Shown: one piece after another, positions 13,763-22,413 of the stretch | Position numbering within the stretch: the first letter of the stretch is position 1 | Layout: every line of letters begins with the position of its first letter | Assembly: GCF_004366595.1 (NCBI RefSeq) | Contig: NZ_SORE01000044.1 | Span: 1-33,579, forward strand | Origin: Paraburkholderia rhizosphaerae | GTDB lineage: Bacteria > Pseudomonadota > Gammaproteobacteria > Burkholderiales > Burkholderiaceae | Direction: 5' to 3' | DNA length: 33,579 nt | The notes under the pieces: model-generated | What the model was told of the DNA's origin: nothing | The model's database searches: none | What the model saw: only the letters and a program-made list of their open reading frames with translations | Position numbers and translations under genes: made by a program

Positions 13763-16363
13763 TCACGCGTCACGTAGCGATTGCAGCGCCGGGCGCATCA
13801 GCACGTGCCGCAAGCTGAGCCACCCGCCCAGACCCGCACACACGACACCCGCCGCGATACCGGCCGGCAGCAGCCACGGATCGAACGCGAGATAGAAGTC
13901 GAACACGCGCGTCGCGAGCACCACGCCAATCAGTTGCGCGCCGAACGCCGCCATCAGTCCGGACAACGCACCGACCGCGACGAATTCCGCAATCTGCACG
14001 GCTCGCACCTGGCGGTGCGACGCGCCGAGCGCGCGCAGCAACGCGGATTCTCGCATGCGCTCGTCGCGTGTGCCGGCCAGCGCCGCGTACAGCACCAGCA
14101 CACCGGCCACCAACGTGAACAGGAACAGGAACTGCACCGCGTCGATCACCTGCTCCATCACCGCTTGCACCTGCGCGAGAATCGGCGCGGTGTCGATCGC
14201 GGTGAGGTTCGGATACACGCCGATCAGCCCATCGATCGCCGCGCGCTGTTCAGGCGGCACATGAAAACTGGTGATGAACGTCGCCGGGAAATCCTTCAGC
14301 GCGGCCGGCGGCATCAGCACGAAGAAATTGACCTTGAACGAGCCCCAGTCGAGCTTGCGCACGCTCGTCACCGGCGCGTCGATCGACAGGCCTGTCACAT
14401 CGAAACGCAGTGTGTCGCCAGGCTTCACGCCGATTATTTTCGCGAGCCCCTGTTCGATCGAAATCTGCGGTTTGTCGGTGTTGCCGTACCACTGGCCGGC
14501 TTCGATCCGGTTGTCGTCCGGCAGTTGCGTCGTATACGACAGATTGAATTCGCGGTCGACCAGGCGCCGCGCATCCTCGCTCCTGTACGAATCCGGGTTG
14601 ACCGGCTTGCCGTTGATCGCGGTCAGCCGGCCGCGCACCATCGGCGACATCTCGACGTCAGGAAAGCCGTGCCTGGCCAGGTACTGCATAACCGCATCGC
14701 GCTGGTCGGGCTGGATATCGATGATGAACTCGTTCGGCGCATCGGGCGGCGTCGACTTCCGCCAGCCCGCGACCAGGTCGTCGCGCGTCATCGCGATCAG
14801 CAGCAGGCACATCAGGCCGATCGCCAGTGCGGTGATCTGCAGCGCGCTCGCATTCGCGCGCCGCTCGAGCGACGCAAGCGCATAGCGCCAGCCGATGCCG
14901 ACCGCGAAGCGCTCGCTGCGCACGATGCGCGCCGCGCCCCACAGCGCCGCGCGCGCAATGCAGGTGAACACCAGCAGTCCGCCCGCGAAGCCGCCGGCGA
15001 CGATCCCGCCCAGTTTCAGTTCGCCGGCCGCGAGCACCAGCAAGCCCGCGAACAGCACGACGCCGAGCGCATACGCAGCCCATGCGGTGCGGCCCGCGTC
15101 ACCCCACTCGCGGCGCAGCACGCGCACTGGCGGCACGCGGGTCAACGGCAACAGCGGCGGCAACGCGAAGCCGAGCAGCAGCACGAGGCCGGCCGCGATG
15201 CCTTCGAACGCGGGCCACGCGCCCGGATACGGCAGCACGACGCCGATCAGCCCACCGAGCCAGCGCAACAGCGCGAAATGCCCGACAAAACCGAGCGCGA
15301 TACCGATCAGCCCGCCAATCACGCCCAGCCCGACGAATTCGAGCACGAACAGCGCGCGCAGCGTGCGTTGACTGACGCCGAGGCAACGCATCGCCGCACA
15401 GCTATCGAGATGCCGGCGCATATAGCGATGCGCAGCCATCGCGATCGCGACGGCCGCGAGCAACGCGGTCAGCAGCGACACCAGCGTCAGGAAGTGGCGC
15501 GCGCGATCGAGCGTCTGGCGTACCTGCGGCTGGCCGTCCTGCAGCGATTCGAGGCCGACGCCGCGCATCTTGCCGCCGTCGACGCGCTGATGCGCCCACT
15601 TTGCGAACGAGTCGACCGCCGCGTCGCTGCCCGCGACCAGCAGCCGGTACGTGACGCGGCTGCCGTACGAAATCAGCCCGGTCGACGCGAGGTCCGCTTC
15701 ATTGAGCATCAGCCGTGGCGAAAAGTTGACGAACGCGAAGCCGCGGTCGAGCTCCTTCGTGATCACCGCGCCGATCGTGAAATCGCGGCCGCCGACTTTC
15801 ACGGTATCGCCGACATGCACCTTCAGTGAATCCAGTAATTGCTGGTCGACCCACACGGTGCCGGGCGGCGGAATCGAGCGCGCCGCGGCGTCGGGCGCAT
15901 CCGGTTCCGGCGCAATGCGCAGCGCACCGCGCAGCGGATAGCCAGCCGAAACCGCCTTGACCGCGGCAAGCCGCGACAATGGCTGCGCGGCCGTCGAATT
16001 GATCATGCTGGGGAAAATCGCGGTCGTCGCGGTCTCGAGACCGAGCGACTTCGCCTGGGTGGCGAAAGTCGGATCGACCGGATGGTCGGCACGGACAATA
16101 AAGTCGGCGGCAATCATCCGGCGCGCATCGCGCTCGAGCCCCTGATGCAGCCGGTCAGCCAGAAAGCCGACGCTGGTGAGCGCCGCGACCGCGAGCACCA
16201 GTGCGACCAGCAGCATCGTCAGCTCGCCGGCGCGCCAGTCGCGTGATGTCATCAGCGCCGCTTGCCGCACGAGGTCGCCGATGCTGAGCCGGCGCTGTTG
16301 CACAGGCAGCGAGCGCTCGCGCGCCGCCGCCGCATTTTTTATTTCACTGACCGGCGCGCTCAA
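13763..16363 (-). CDS. FtsX/YbbP-type ABC transporter permease
   Basis: The large inner-membrane permease (866 residues from the chosen start) has two FtsX domains. A membrane segment near the N-terminus (ELTMLLVALVLAVAALTSVGF) is followed by a periplasmic domain, a block of membrane helices, a second large periplasmic domain, and three C-terminal helices. This is the YbbP/LolC-like layout, in which the permease pairs with a YbbA-type ATPase to extract or move lipophilic cargo. No ATPase gene is next to it in this window. The start is uncertain: a TTG at 16363 overlaps the DUF4126 stop (TTGA) and gives MSAPVSEIKN; the next ATG begins MTSRDWRAGE. Confidence 0.85.
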   Translation of the reverse strand: MSAPVSEIKNAAAARERSLPVQQRRLSIGDLVRQAALMTSRDWRAGELTMLLVALVLAVAALTSVGFLADRLHQGLERDARRMIAADFIVRADHPVDPTFATQAKSLGLETATTAIFPSMINSTAAQPLSRLAAVKAVSAGYPLRGALRIAPEPDAPDAAARSIPPPGTVWVDQQLLDSLKVHVGDTVKVGGRDFTIGAVITKELDRGFAFVNFSPRLMLNEADLASTGLISYGSRVTYRLLVAGSDAAVDSFAKWAHQRVDGGKMRGVGLESLQDGQPQVRQTLDRARHFLTLVSLLTALLAAVAIAMAAHRYMRRHLDSCAAMRCLGVSQRTLRALFVLEFVGLGVIGGLIGIALGFVGHFALLRWLGGLIGVVLPYPGAWPAFEGIAAGLVLLLGFALPPLLPLTRVPPVRVLRREWGDAGRTAWAAYALGVVLFAGLLVLAAGELKLGGIVAGGFAGGLLVFTCIARAALWGAARIVRSERFAVGIGWRYALASLERRANASALQITALAIGLMCLLLIAMTRDDLVAGWRKSTPPDAPNEFIIDIQPDQRDAVMQYLARHGFPDVEMSPMVRGRLTAINGKPVNPDSYRSEDARRLVDREFNLSYTTQLPDDNRIEAGQWYGNTDKPQISIEQGLAKIIGVKPGDTLRFDVTGLSIDAPVTSVRKLDWGSFKVNFFVLMPPAALKDFPATFITSFHVPPEQRAAIDGLIGVYPNLTAIDTAPILAQVQAVMEQVIDAVQFLFLFTLVAGVLVLYAALAGTRDERMRESALLRALGASHRQVRAVQIAEFVAVGALSGLMAAFGAQLIGVVLATRVFDFYLAFDPWLLPAGIAAGVVCAGLGGWLSLRHVLMRPALQSLRDA

Positions 16364-16971
16364 TCGTGCCGGCTCCGTGCAAGACGCGACACCATATGCG
16401 TCGCCATACCGCGAAAGCCGCCCTGCACCCCGCGCCACAGCCGCGGCAGCACCCAGCTCACGACCACCAGAAAACCAACCAGCAATACGAGGAACGCGAC
16501 CGGCGCGAACAGCGCGAGCAGCAGGCCGCCGAACACCATGCCGTCCTCGGCGGTCGACGTCACGACGTTCGACACCGGCTCAGGCGACAGATTGATCAGC
16601 GCACGGGTGCCGGCCTTCGTCAGATGCGCGGTGCCGGCGAGCGTGCCGCCCGCGAGCGCCGCGACGGTCAGGAGCGCCGGATCGGCATGGCCGAGCGCGC
16701 CCGCGGCCAGCACGGCGCCGGCCGGAATCCGGATAAACGTGTGAATCGCGTCCCACAGCGAATCGAACGCGGGAACCTTGTCGGCGAGGAACTCCGCGAG
16801 CGTCAGCGCCGCGGCAACGCCGATCACCCACGACGAACTCAGCGCGGACAGCGTGTCAGGCAGGTGGATCACGCCGAAGCGCGCCAGCAGGCCGGCGATC
16901 AGGACCGTCAGATAGAGGCGCAGCCCGCTGCCCCATGACAGGCCTGCTGCTAGCGAAAGGGGTTCAAGCAT
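16360..16971 (-). CDS. DUF4126 membrane protein
   Basis: The 203-residue integral membrane protein of the DUF4126 family has four or five hydrophobic segments, including LSWGSGLRLYLTVLIAGLLA near the start and MVFGGLLLALFAPVAFLVLL near the end. The loop DKVPAFDSLWDAIHTFIRIP is a well-kept family signature. Function is unknown. The start ATG at 16971 has a perfect AGGAGG seven bases upstream. The stop overlaps the likely start of the YbbP-type permease. Confidence 0.88.
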   Translation of the reverse strand: MLEPLSLAAGLSWGSGLRLYLTVLIAGLLARFGVIHLPDTLSALSSSWVIGVAAALTLAEFLADKVPAFDSLWDAIHTFIRIPAGAVLAAGALGHADPALLTVAALAGGTLAGTAHLTKAGTRALINLSPEPVSNVVTSTAEDGMVFGGLLLALFAPVAFLVLLVGFLVVVSWVLPRLWRGVQGGFRGMATHMVSRLARSRHD

Positions 16972-17088
16972 GGCCGCCTCCTGAGACGCGCCGCGCGCGC
17001 CTCGTACTCCACGCGGCCTGCAGCGTGAAGCACGTCCGTGCGCCCCGCCCCGCAGAAACCGCCGAGTCCGCATGGCATAAGGCCGCAC

Positions 17089-17447
17089 GGAACGAGTTCA
17101 GGTTGGAATGGGCTTCATTATAGCCACGTCGTTTCAGAATCCGCCGATTGAAGGCGGGAAACGGTGTGGCGAAAAGCGGACTTTATTCACATCGGCTGAA
17201 GATTGCGGCGGCGAGCCCGTCGTATCGCCTAATAAGGGCGGCTGAAAAACGGACGAGCTGCGCCGGAAAACGGACGGACTGCACGCCGGAACGGACCGCT
17301 AAACGGTGAACAGGCAACGGCCCGGATGAACAGCGCCTGCCAGACGCCGCCCCGAGGAACACCCGCACGGCGCGAACACCGCCCCGGCGACCACCGCGCG
17401 CCGCTCCAGCCCTGAACGCCCTGAACGCTCTGAATGCCCAAAACGGG
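17089..17447. other. Gap between gdx and DUF4126, with a 9-bp tandem repeat
   Basis: No gene is supported here; ORFs on either strand are short and unlike known proteins. A 9-bp unit CTGAACGCC is repeated three times with small changes at 17412-17438, just past the gdx stop codon. A pair of imperfect repeats of GCCGGAA followed by CGGAC lies near 17250-17310. No clear terminator for gdx is visible. Confidence 0.4.
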
Positions 17448-17768
17448 TCAGTGCCCCGACGACAGCTTCAGCCCGATCAACCCGATCACGATCAGCAGCG
17501 CGCTGGCGACGCGCGGCAGCGTGAGCGCCTCACCCATCATCACGATGCCGAACACAAACGCGCCGACCGCGCCGATGCCGGTCCATACCGCGTACGCAGT
17601 GCCGAGCGGCAACTGACGCATCGCCATCGCAAGCAGCACGAAGCTGCCGAGCGCGGTGACGACGGTGAACACCGACGGCCACAGCCGCGTAAAACCATCC
17701 GAGGATTTGAGGCCCGCCGCCCACGCCACTTCGAGCAGGCCGGCAATAAACAGAAGAACCCAGGACAC
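17448..17768 (-). CDS. gdx: SMR family guanidinium exporter (Gdx, formerly SugE)
   Basis: The 106-residue protein of the small multidrug resistance family has four membrane helices. The central glutamate is E13 (LLEVAWAAGLKSS), and the WAxGLK pattern after it marks the SugE/Gdx branch, which exports guanidinium by proton antiport, rather than the EmrE branch. The start is GTG at 17768, six bases after GGGAG. The leader just upstream folds as a guanidine-II riboswitch, which independently supports the guanidinium role. Confidence 0.93.
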   Translation of the reverse strand: MSWVLLFIAGLLEVAWAAGLKSSDGFTRLWPSVFTVVTALGSFVLLAMAMRQLPLGTAYAVWTGIGAVGAFVFGIVMMGEALTLPRVASALLIVIGLIGLKLSSGH

Positions 17769-17774
17769 GGAACG

Positions 17775-17840
17775 CTCCCACAGGGTTGGTGGGGTCGTCC
17801 CCGTTGAACTCGAGTTCGCAAGGACGTCCTTACGAACTCG
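17775..17840 (-). promoter_or_regulatory. Guanidine-II (mini-ykkC) riboswitch controlling gdx
   Basis: Read on the minus strand, the leader has two hairpins. P1 (17840-17811) is a 13-bp stem closed by AAGG / CCUU with loop ACGU. After an 8-nt linker, P2 (17802-17791) is GGGGACGACCCC: a 4-bp stem with loop ACGA. Paired short hairpins with ACGR loops define the guanidine-II class; P2 fits exactly, while the last loop base of P1 is U instead of A or G. CCCAC at the 3' side of P2 can instead pair with GUGGG (17781-17777), covering the GGGAG ribosome binding site. Guanidine stabilising P2 would free the site and turn translation on. Confidence 0.85.
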
Positions 17841-17842
17841 TA

Positions 17843-17848
17843 ATTATA
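17843..17848 (-). promoter_or_regulatory. -10 element of gdx
   Basis: A perfect TATAAT on the minus strand (17848-17843) lies directly before P1 of the riboswitch. Transcription would begin near 17837, so the first few bases of the long P1 stem may not be in the RNA. No good -35 is seen. Confidence 0.5.
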
Positions 17849-17903
17849 TCAAACGGCAAATAATGGGACCGGTTCTTATCTGCAAATCGATATATACGCA
17901 CGG

Positions 17904-18602
17904 TCACGCGACGCCGACCAGCCGGTACCCAACCCCCGTCTCGGTCACGATATGCTCCGGCTGCGCCGGATCGCGCTCGAGCTTCTGCCGCAGATGCGCC
18001 ATGTAAATGCGCAGATAGTGATGGCTTTCGACATGCGACGGCCCCCACACATCGCGCAGCAGCTGCCGGTGCGTGAGCACGCGGCCCGCATGCCGCACCA
18101 GCGTCGCGAGCAGCCGGTACTCGATCGGCGTCAGATGCACGAGTTCGCCGTCGCGCCACACCTGGCGCAGCGCGAGATCGACGCTCACCGCGCCGAAATG
18201 CGCCTGCGGCGAGTCGCTTGCCGCCGCCTGGTTGCGCCGGCGCAGATGCGCGCGAATCCGCGCGAGCAGTTCGGAGACGCCGAACGGTTTCGTCAGATAG
18301 TCGTCGGCGCCCGCGTCGAGCGCGGCTACCTTCTCGCTTTCCTGGGTCCGCGCGGACAACACGATCACCGGCAGGTCGCTCCAGCCGCGCAGTTCGCGGA
18401 TCACATCGAGGCCGTCGGTATCCGGCAGACCGAGGTCGACGATCACGAGGTCCGGCTTGCGCGTCGCCGCTTCGACCAGCCCCTGCTTGCCGGTCTGCGC
18501 GTCGTGCACGACGATGCCCTCGCCTTCCAGCGACGCGCGCACGAAGCGGCGAATCTGTTTTTCGTCTTCGATCAGTACGACCGTGATGCTCGGATCACTC
18601 AT
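17904..18602 (-). CDS. kdpE: Response regulator of potassium transport
   Basis: The 232-residue OmpR-family response regulator receives phosphate from KdpD and activates kdpFABC. The receiver domain (about 5-120) has the acidic pair E12/D13, the phosphoacceptor D56 (VIVDLGLPD) and the conserved KPF. The winged-helix DNA-binding domain follows (about 130-230), with the recognition part RQLLRDVWGPSHVESHHYLRI characteristic of KdpE. The ATG overlaps the kdpD stop by 8 bp, so the two are translated together. Confidence 0.97.
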   Translation of the reverse strand: MSDPSITVVLIEDEKQIRRFVRASLEGEGIVVHDAQTGKQGLVEAATRKPDLVIVDLGLPDTDGLDVIRELRGWSDLPVIVLSARTQESEKVAALDAGADDYLTKPFGVSELLARIRAHLRRRNQAAASDSPQAHFGAVSVDLALRQVWRDGELVHLTPIEYRLLATLVRHAGRVLTHRQLLRDVWGPSHVESHHYLRIYMAHLRQKLERDPAQPEHIVTETGVGYRLVGVA

Positions 18603-21567
18603 GGGTAGGTTTCGCTAATGTTGTCGGGTCGACCGGGAGATCGCCACTTTCGTTGTGAGCCGCGCCGCCCGGCGCAGCGTCGCCGCCGTCGGTCCGGTCG
18701 GCTTGCTCGTCCTGGTCGGCTTCGTCGGTGGCATCGGGCTCGTCTTCGAGCGCATCGAGCACCGGCGGCGGGGTCTCGACCGGCAGCGTGAACCAGAAGC
18801 GTGCGCCTTCGATGCGGCCATCCGGTGCGAGCCGATTGGCTGCGCCGATCCTGCCGTCGTGCGCATCGACGATCGCGCGGCAGATCGCGAGACCCAGACC
18901 GATGCCGGGCTTCGCCGATTCCTTCTCGCCGCGCGTGAATTTCTCGAAGATACGCGACTCCATGCCGACCGGCAGGCCCGGCCCGGAATCGTCGATGGTG
19001 ACGCGAACGAACGGTTTGCCGTCTTCGTCGATGCGCTGCGCGCTGATCGCAAGCGGCGTTTCGGGCGACGTATATTTGGCGGCATTTTCGAACAGGTTCG
19101 AAAAGAGCCGCTCCATCAGCACCGCGTCGAGCTGCAACAGCGGCAAATCGGCCGGCAGTTGCACTTGCACCGGGTGCTGCCCGAGCACGCGCTTCGACGC
19201 GCGCAACGCCGCGCCGACGGTTTCCTCGAGCAGCGACCATTGCCGGTTCAGCTTCAGGCCGCCGGCCTGCAGCCGCGCCATATCGAGCAGGTTCGTGACG
19301 ATACCGGCCATGCGCATCGATTCTTCGTGGATCGCCTCGACGAGATCGTCGATGGCCCGCGCCTGCGCGTGCGTCGCCTCTTCGAGCGCATCTTCGGACG
19401 ACGCATGCGCGGCCGCGCCTTCCGCCGCGTTTTGCGCGGCGTGCGCCTGCGCCAGCATCGACGAGAAACCGACGATGGTCGTGAGCGGCGTGCGCAGGTC
19501 GTGAGAAATCGCGGACAGCAACGAATTGCGCAAGCGCTCCGACTCCATATTGACCAGTGCATCGCGCGCGATCTCGACGTAGTGCACCCGCTCGAGCGCC
19601 AGCGCGATCTGCGCGGCGAACGCGTCGAGCATCCGCTGCTGCTCGGGCACTTCGAGTTCACGCTCGTCCTGCATCTTGACCGCGAGCACACCGCGCGTGC
19701 GCATCGGCGCCTTCAGCGGCAGATACAGCGCGGCCGCGGCCGGCAGCGTATCGGTGCCGTGCCCGGCCGGCTTCTGCTGGTCGTACACCCACTGGCCGAC
19801 GTCGACATCGAGCGTCGCGGCGTCGAGCATGATCTGCGCATCGGGGTCGTCGACTTTCTGCTTCACCTGGTCCGCGCTGTCGGGCAGCAGGATCGCGACG
19901 CGCGCGCGGAACACCTCGCTCACATGGCGGCTGCCGATACCGATGATCTGCTCGGTGGTCAACGCGGCGGCCAGTTCGCGCGCCATCGCGTACATCGCGC
20001 TGGTGCGCTGCTCGCGCCGCTGCGCGACGCTCGCTTCGCGACGCAGGCTCGACGTCAGATGGCTGATCACCAGCGACGTCAGCAACATGCCGAGGAAGGT
20101 CAGCAGATACTGCGTGTCGCTGACCGACAGCGACATGCGCGGCGGCACGAAGAAAAAGTCGAATGCGGCGACGCTCAGGAACGACAGTACGACGCCCGGT
20201 CCGCGGCCAAGCCGCACCGCGGTGAAGATCACGCCGAGCAGATACAGCATCACGAGATTCGCCAGATCGATATGACCGATCAGCAGGCTCGCGATAAACG
20301 TCACCGCTGCGCAGATCGCGACGGCCCAGCCGTATGCGGAGCGCGGCGAGCGCCGCTCGCGCGCGGTGCGCAGCGCGTCGCGCCATGCGCTCGCGTCGGC
20401 GTTCTGCAGCAGCTCGCGCGCGTTGCCGCGTTCGGCCATTGCGCGAATCAGCGTGAGGTCGAGATCGTCCGCACGTTCCGCAAGGCGTTCGCCAAATGGC
20501 CTGCGCAGCCAGCGCGAGACGCCGATGCGCGGCGAGCCGCCCGCGACCAGCTTCGATACGTTGCGCACACGCGCATAGCCGACCAGCGTCGCAATCGCAT
20601 CGGCGCCCGCGAGCGTCGCGGTCTCGGCGCCCAGTTCGGTGGCCAGCCGCAGCGCATTCAACGTGCGTTCGCGCAGCGCATCCGGCAGCCGTTGCAGCTT
20701 TGGTGTTTCGACATACACCGCAATCCAGTCCGCCTTCAGCGCGGCTGCGAGACGCGCCGCCGCGCGCACCAGCATCGGCGCCTCGGGCCCGGGCCCCACG
20801 CACACCAGCAAACGCTCGCGCGCCTGCCAGATATGCTGGATCGAACGGTCCGCGCGATACTCGCGCATCTGCGCGTCGACACGGTCTGCCGTGCGTCGCA
20901 GCGCCAGCTCGCGCAGCGCGATCAGATTGCCTTTGCGAAAGAAGTTGCGCACCGCGCGCTCGGCCTGCTGCGGCAGATACACCTTGCCGTCGCGCATCCG
21001 GTCGAGCAGTTCCTCGGCCGGCAAGTCGACGAGCGTCACTTCGTCCGCGCGATCGAACACGCGGTCGGGCACCGTCTCCCACACGCGGATGCCGGTGATC
21101 TGTCCGACTACGTCATTGAGGCTTTCGAGATGCTGCACATTGACGGTCGTATAGACGTCGATGCCCGCATCGAGCAGTTCGTACACATCCTGCCAGCGCT
21201 TCGCATGCCGCGCGCCGGTCACATTCGAATGCGCGAGTTCGTCGACCAGAATCAGCTGCGGCTTGCGCTCGAGCGCCGCGTCGAGATCGAACTCGGCGAG
21301 CAGCCGCCCGCGATACGTAATTCGCGCAAGCGGCAAGACCTCGAGCCCGTCGAGCAACGCGGCGGTCTCGGTGCGGCCGTGCGTTTCCGCGATGCCGACG
21401 ACCACGTCGACGCCTTCTTCGTGGCGCCGTCGCGCGGCCTGCAACATTGCATAGGTTTTGCCGACGCCGGCGGACGCGCCGAAGAATACCTTCAGCTTGC
21501 CGCGCTGGCGCCGTTCTTCTTCACGCTGCAGTTTGCCCAGTAACTCGTCGGGATCAGGTCGGTTCAT
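18595..21567 (-). CDS. kdpD: Sensor histidine kinase of potassium transport
   Basis: KdpD senses low potassium and osmotic stress and phosphorylates KdpE. The 990 residues run as follows: KdpD N-domain with Walker A GASAGVGKT (30-38), a UspA-like domain at about 245-365, four membrane helices (DUF4118) at about 400-505, a GAF-like region, HisKA with H689 (SHDLRTPL), and HATPase_c. Two oddities appear: an Ala-rich insertion of roughly 20 residues after the H box compared with E. coli, and a strongly acidic, unstructured tail of about 60 residues. The start is uncertain: ATG at 21567 gives the usual MNRPDPDELL, while ATG at 21606 adds 13 residues; neither has a good ribosome binding site. Confidence 0.95.
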   Translation of the reverse strand: MNRPDPDELLGKLQREEERRQRGKLKVFFGASAGVGKTYAMLQAARRRHEEGVDVVVGIAETHGRTETAALLDGLEVLPLARITYRGRLLAEFDLDAALERKPQLILVDELAHSNVTGARHAKRWQDVYELLDAGIDVYTTVNVQHLESLNDVVGQITGIRVWETVPDRVFDRADEVTLVDLPAEELLDRMRDGKVYLPQQAERAVRNFFRKGNLIALRELALRRTADRVDAQMREYRADRSIQHIWQARERLLVCVGPGPEAPMLVRAAARLAAALKADWIAVYVETPKLQRLPDALRERTLNALRLATELGAETATLAGADAIATLVGYARVRNVSKLVAGGSPRIGVSRWLRRPFGERLAERADDLDLTLIRAMAERGNARELLQNADASAWRDALRTARERRSPRSAYGWAVAICAAVTFIASLLIGHIDLANLVMLYLLGVIFTAVRLGRGPGVVLSFLSVAAFDFFFVPPRMSLSVSDTQYLLTFLGMLLTSLVISHLTSSLRREASVAQRREQRTSAMYAMARELAAALTTEQIIGIGSRHVSEVFRARVAILLPDSADQVKQKVDDPDAQIMLDAATLDVDVGQWVYDQQKPAGHGTDTLPAAAALYLPLKAPMRTRGVLAVKMQDERELEVPEQQRMLDAFAAQIALALERVHYVEIARDALVNMESERLRNSLLSAISHDLRTPLTTIVGFSSMLAQAHAAQNAAEGAAAHASSEDALEEATHAQARAIDDLVEAIHEESMRMAGIVTNLLDMARLQAGGLKLNRQWSLLEETVGAALRASKRVLGQHPVQVQLPADLPLLQLDAVLMERLFSNLFENAAKYTSPETPLAISAQRIDEDGKPFVRVTIDDSGPGLPVGMESRIFEKFTRGEKESAKPGIGLGLAICRAIVDAHDGRIGAANRLAPDGRIEGARFWFTLPVETPPPVLDALEDEPDATDEADQDEQADRTDGGDAAPGGAAHNESGDLPVDPTTLAKPTHE

Positions 21568-21751
21568 GCTTTGAGTGGCTTCAATCGATAGCGGGACTTG
21601 CTGCATGCTCTGCGCGCCGCATTAATTGATGCCACCCTGTTCACGCAATCCGCTCATGGTGACACGTCCCGAACAAAGCGTGCAAATGGCCGACGTGCAG
21701 AGTCGAAAAAGCGCTCAAAAAATGGCAAAAAAAGCGCGCCGAAAATAGGCA

Positions 21752-21783
21752 CCGGGGCGGCGCCCGCTTGAGCGCCGCCCCGG
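21752..21783 (-). terminator. Strong hairpin between kdpC and kdpD
   Basis: A perfect 12-bp GC-rich stem (CCGGGGCGGCGC / GCGCCGCCCCGG) with an 8-nt loop begins 19 bp after the kdpC stop. On the minus strand it is followed by TGCCTATTTTCGG and then a run of seven T. The T-run is not immediate, so it is probably a partial terminator or a 3' stability hairpin. It would lower kdpDE expression relative to kdpFABC. Confidence 0.55.
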
Positions 21784-21802
21784 CTCACAGCAGCGACGCG
21801 AA

Positions 21803-22381
21803 TCAGCCGTGCTGCATCGCGTCGAGCGCGACGTTCAGCTTCAGCACGTTCACGCGCGGCTCGCCGAACAGGCCGAACTGGCGGCCGCTCGTGTAACGGT
21901 CGACGAGTGCCTGCACGTCGGCCGGCGGCAGATTGCGAGCCTTGGCAACGCGCGCAACCTGATACGCCGCGGCGGCGGGCGTGATCTCGGGGTCGAGACC
22001 GCTGCCCGACGACGTCACCAGATCGACCGGTACCGGCTGCGACATATCGGTGCCGGCATCCTTCAACGCCTGGATGCGCGCCTTCACGTTATCGGTCAGC
22101 GACGAGTTCAGCGGACCCAGGTTCGACGCGCTCGAACCGCTCGCGTTATACGGGTTCGGGCTGGTTGCCGACAGACGTCCCCAGAAGTACTTCGGCGCAT
22201 CGAACTGCTGGCCGATAAGTGCGGAGCCGGCCACCTTGCCGTTCTGTTCGATCAGGCTGCCGTTCGCCTTGTGGTTGAACACGGCCTGCCCGAACCCGGT
22301 CATCACTGCGGGATACGCGATGCCGGTGATCACTGCAAACACCACGAACAGCACGATCAGTGGGCGAAACATGGATTTCAT
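21803..22381 (-). CDS. kdpC: Potassium-transporting ATPase KdpC subunit
   Basis: KdpC is the single-span subunit of the KdpFABC pump, raising the affinity for ATP. The 192 residues have the usual length, with one N-terminal membrane helix (about 5-27, PLIVLFVVFAVITGIAYPAV) and a periplasmic domain containing the family motifs FWGRLSATSPNPYNASGSSASN and SGSGLDPEITPAAA. It follows kdpB by 32 bp with AGGAA before the ATG. It is the last pump gene before the hairpin that separates kdpDE. Confidence 0.97.
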   Translation of the reverse strand: MKSMFRPLIVLFVVFAVITGIAYPAVMTGFGQAVFNHKANGSLIEQNGKVAGSALIGQQFDAPKYFWGRLSATSPNPYNASGSSASNLGPLNSSLTDNVKARIQALKDAGTDMSQPVPVDLVTSSGSGLDPEITPAAAAYQVARVAKARNLPPADVQALVDRYTSGRQFGLFGEPRVNVLKLNVALDAMQHG

Positions 22382-22413
22382 GATGGGTTCCTCAATTCAA
22401 CTTGCGCGCCGCA

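Noticed and set aside
13781..15829. 682-codon plus-strand ORF opposite the YbbP-type permease
   Set aside because: Antisense shadow, Arg/His/Gln-rich, with no recognisable domain, while the opposite strand encodes membrane helices and FtsX domains.
17229..17441. 70-codon minus-strand ORF downstream of gdx
   Set aside because: Low-complexity translation produced by the 9-bp and GCCGGAA repeats; no start signal.
18655..21543. 962-codon plus-strand ORF opposite kdpD
   Set aside because: Antisense shadow of a complete KdpD; it has no domain and no ribosome binding site.
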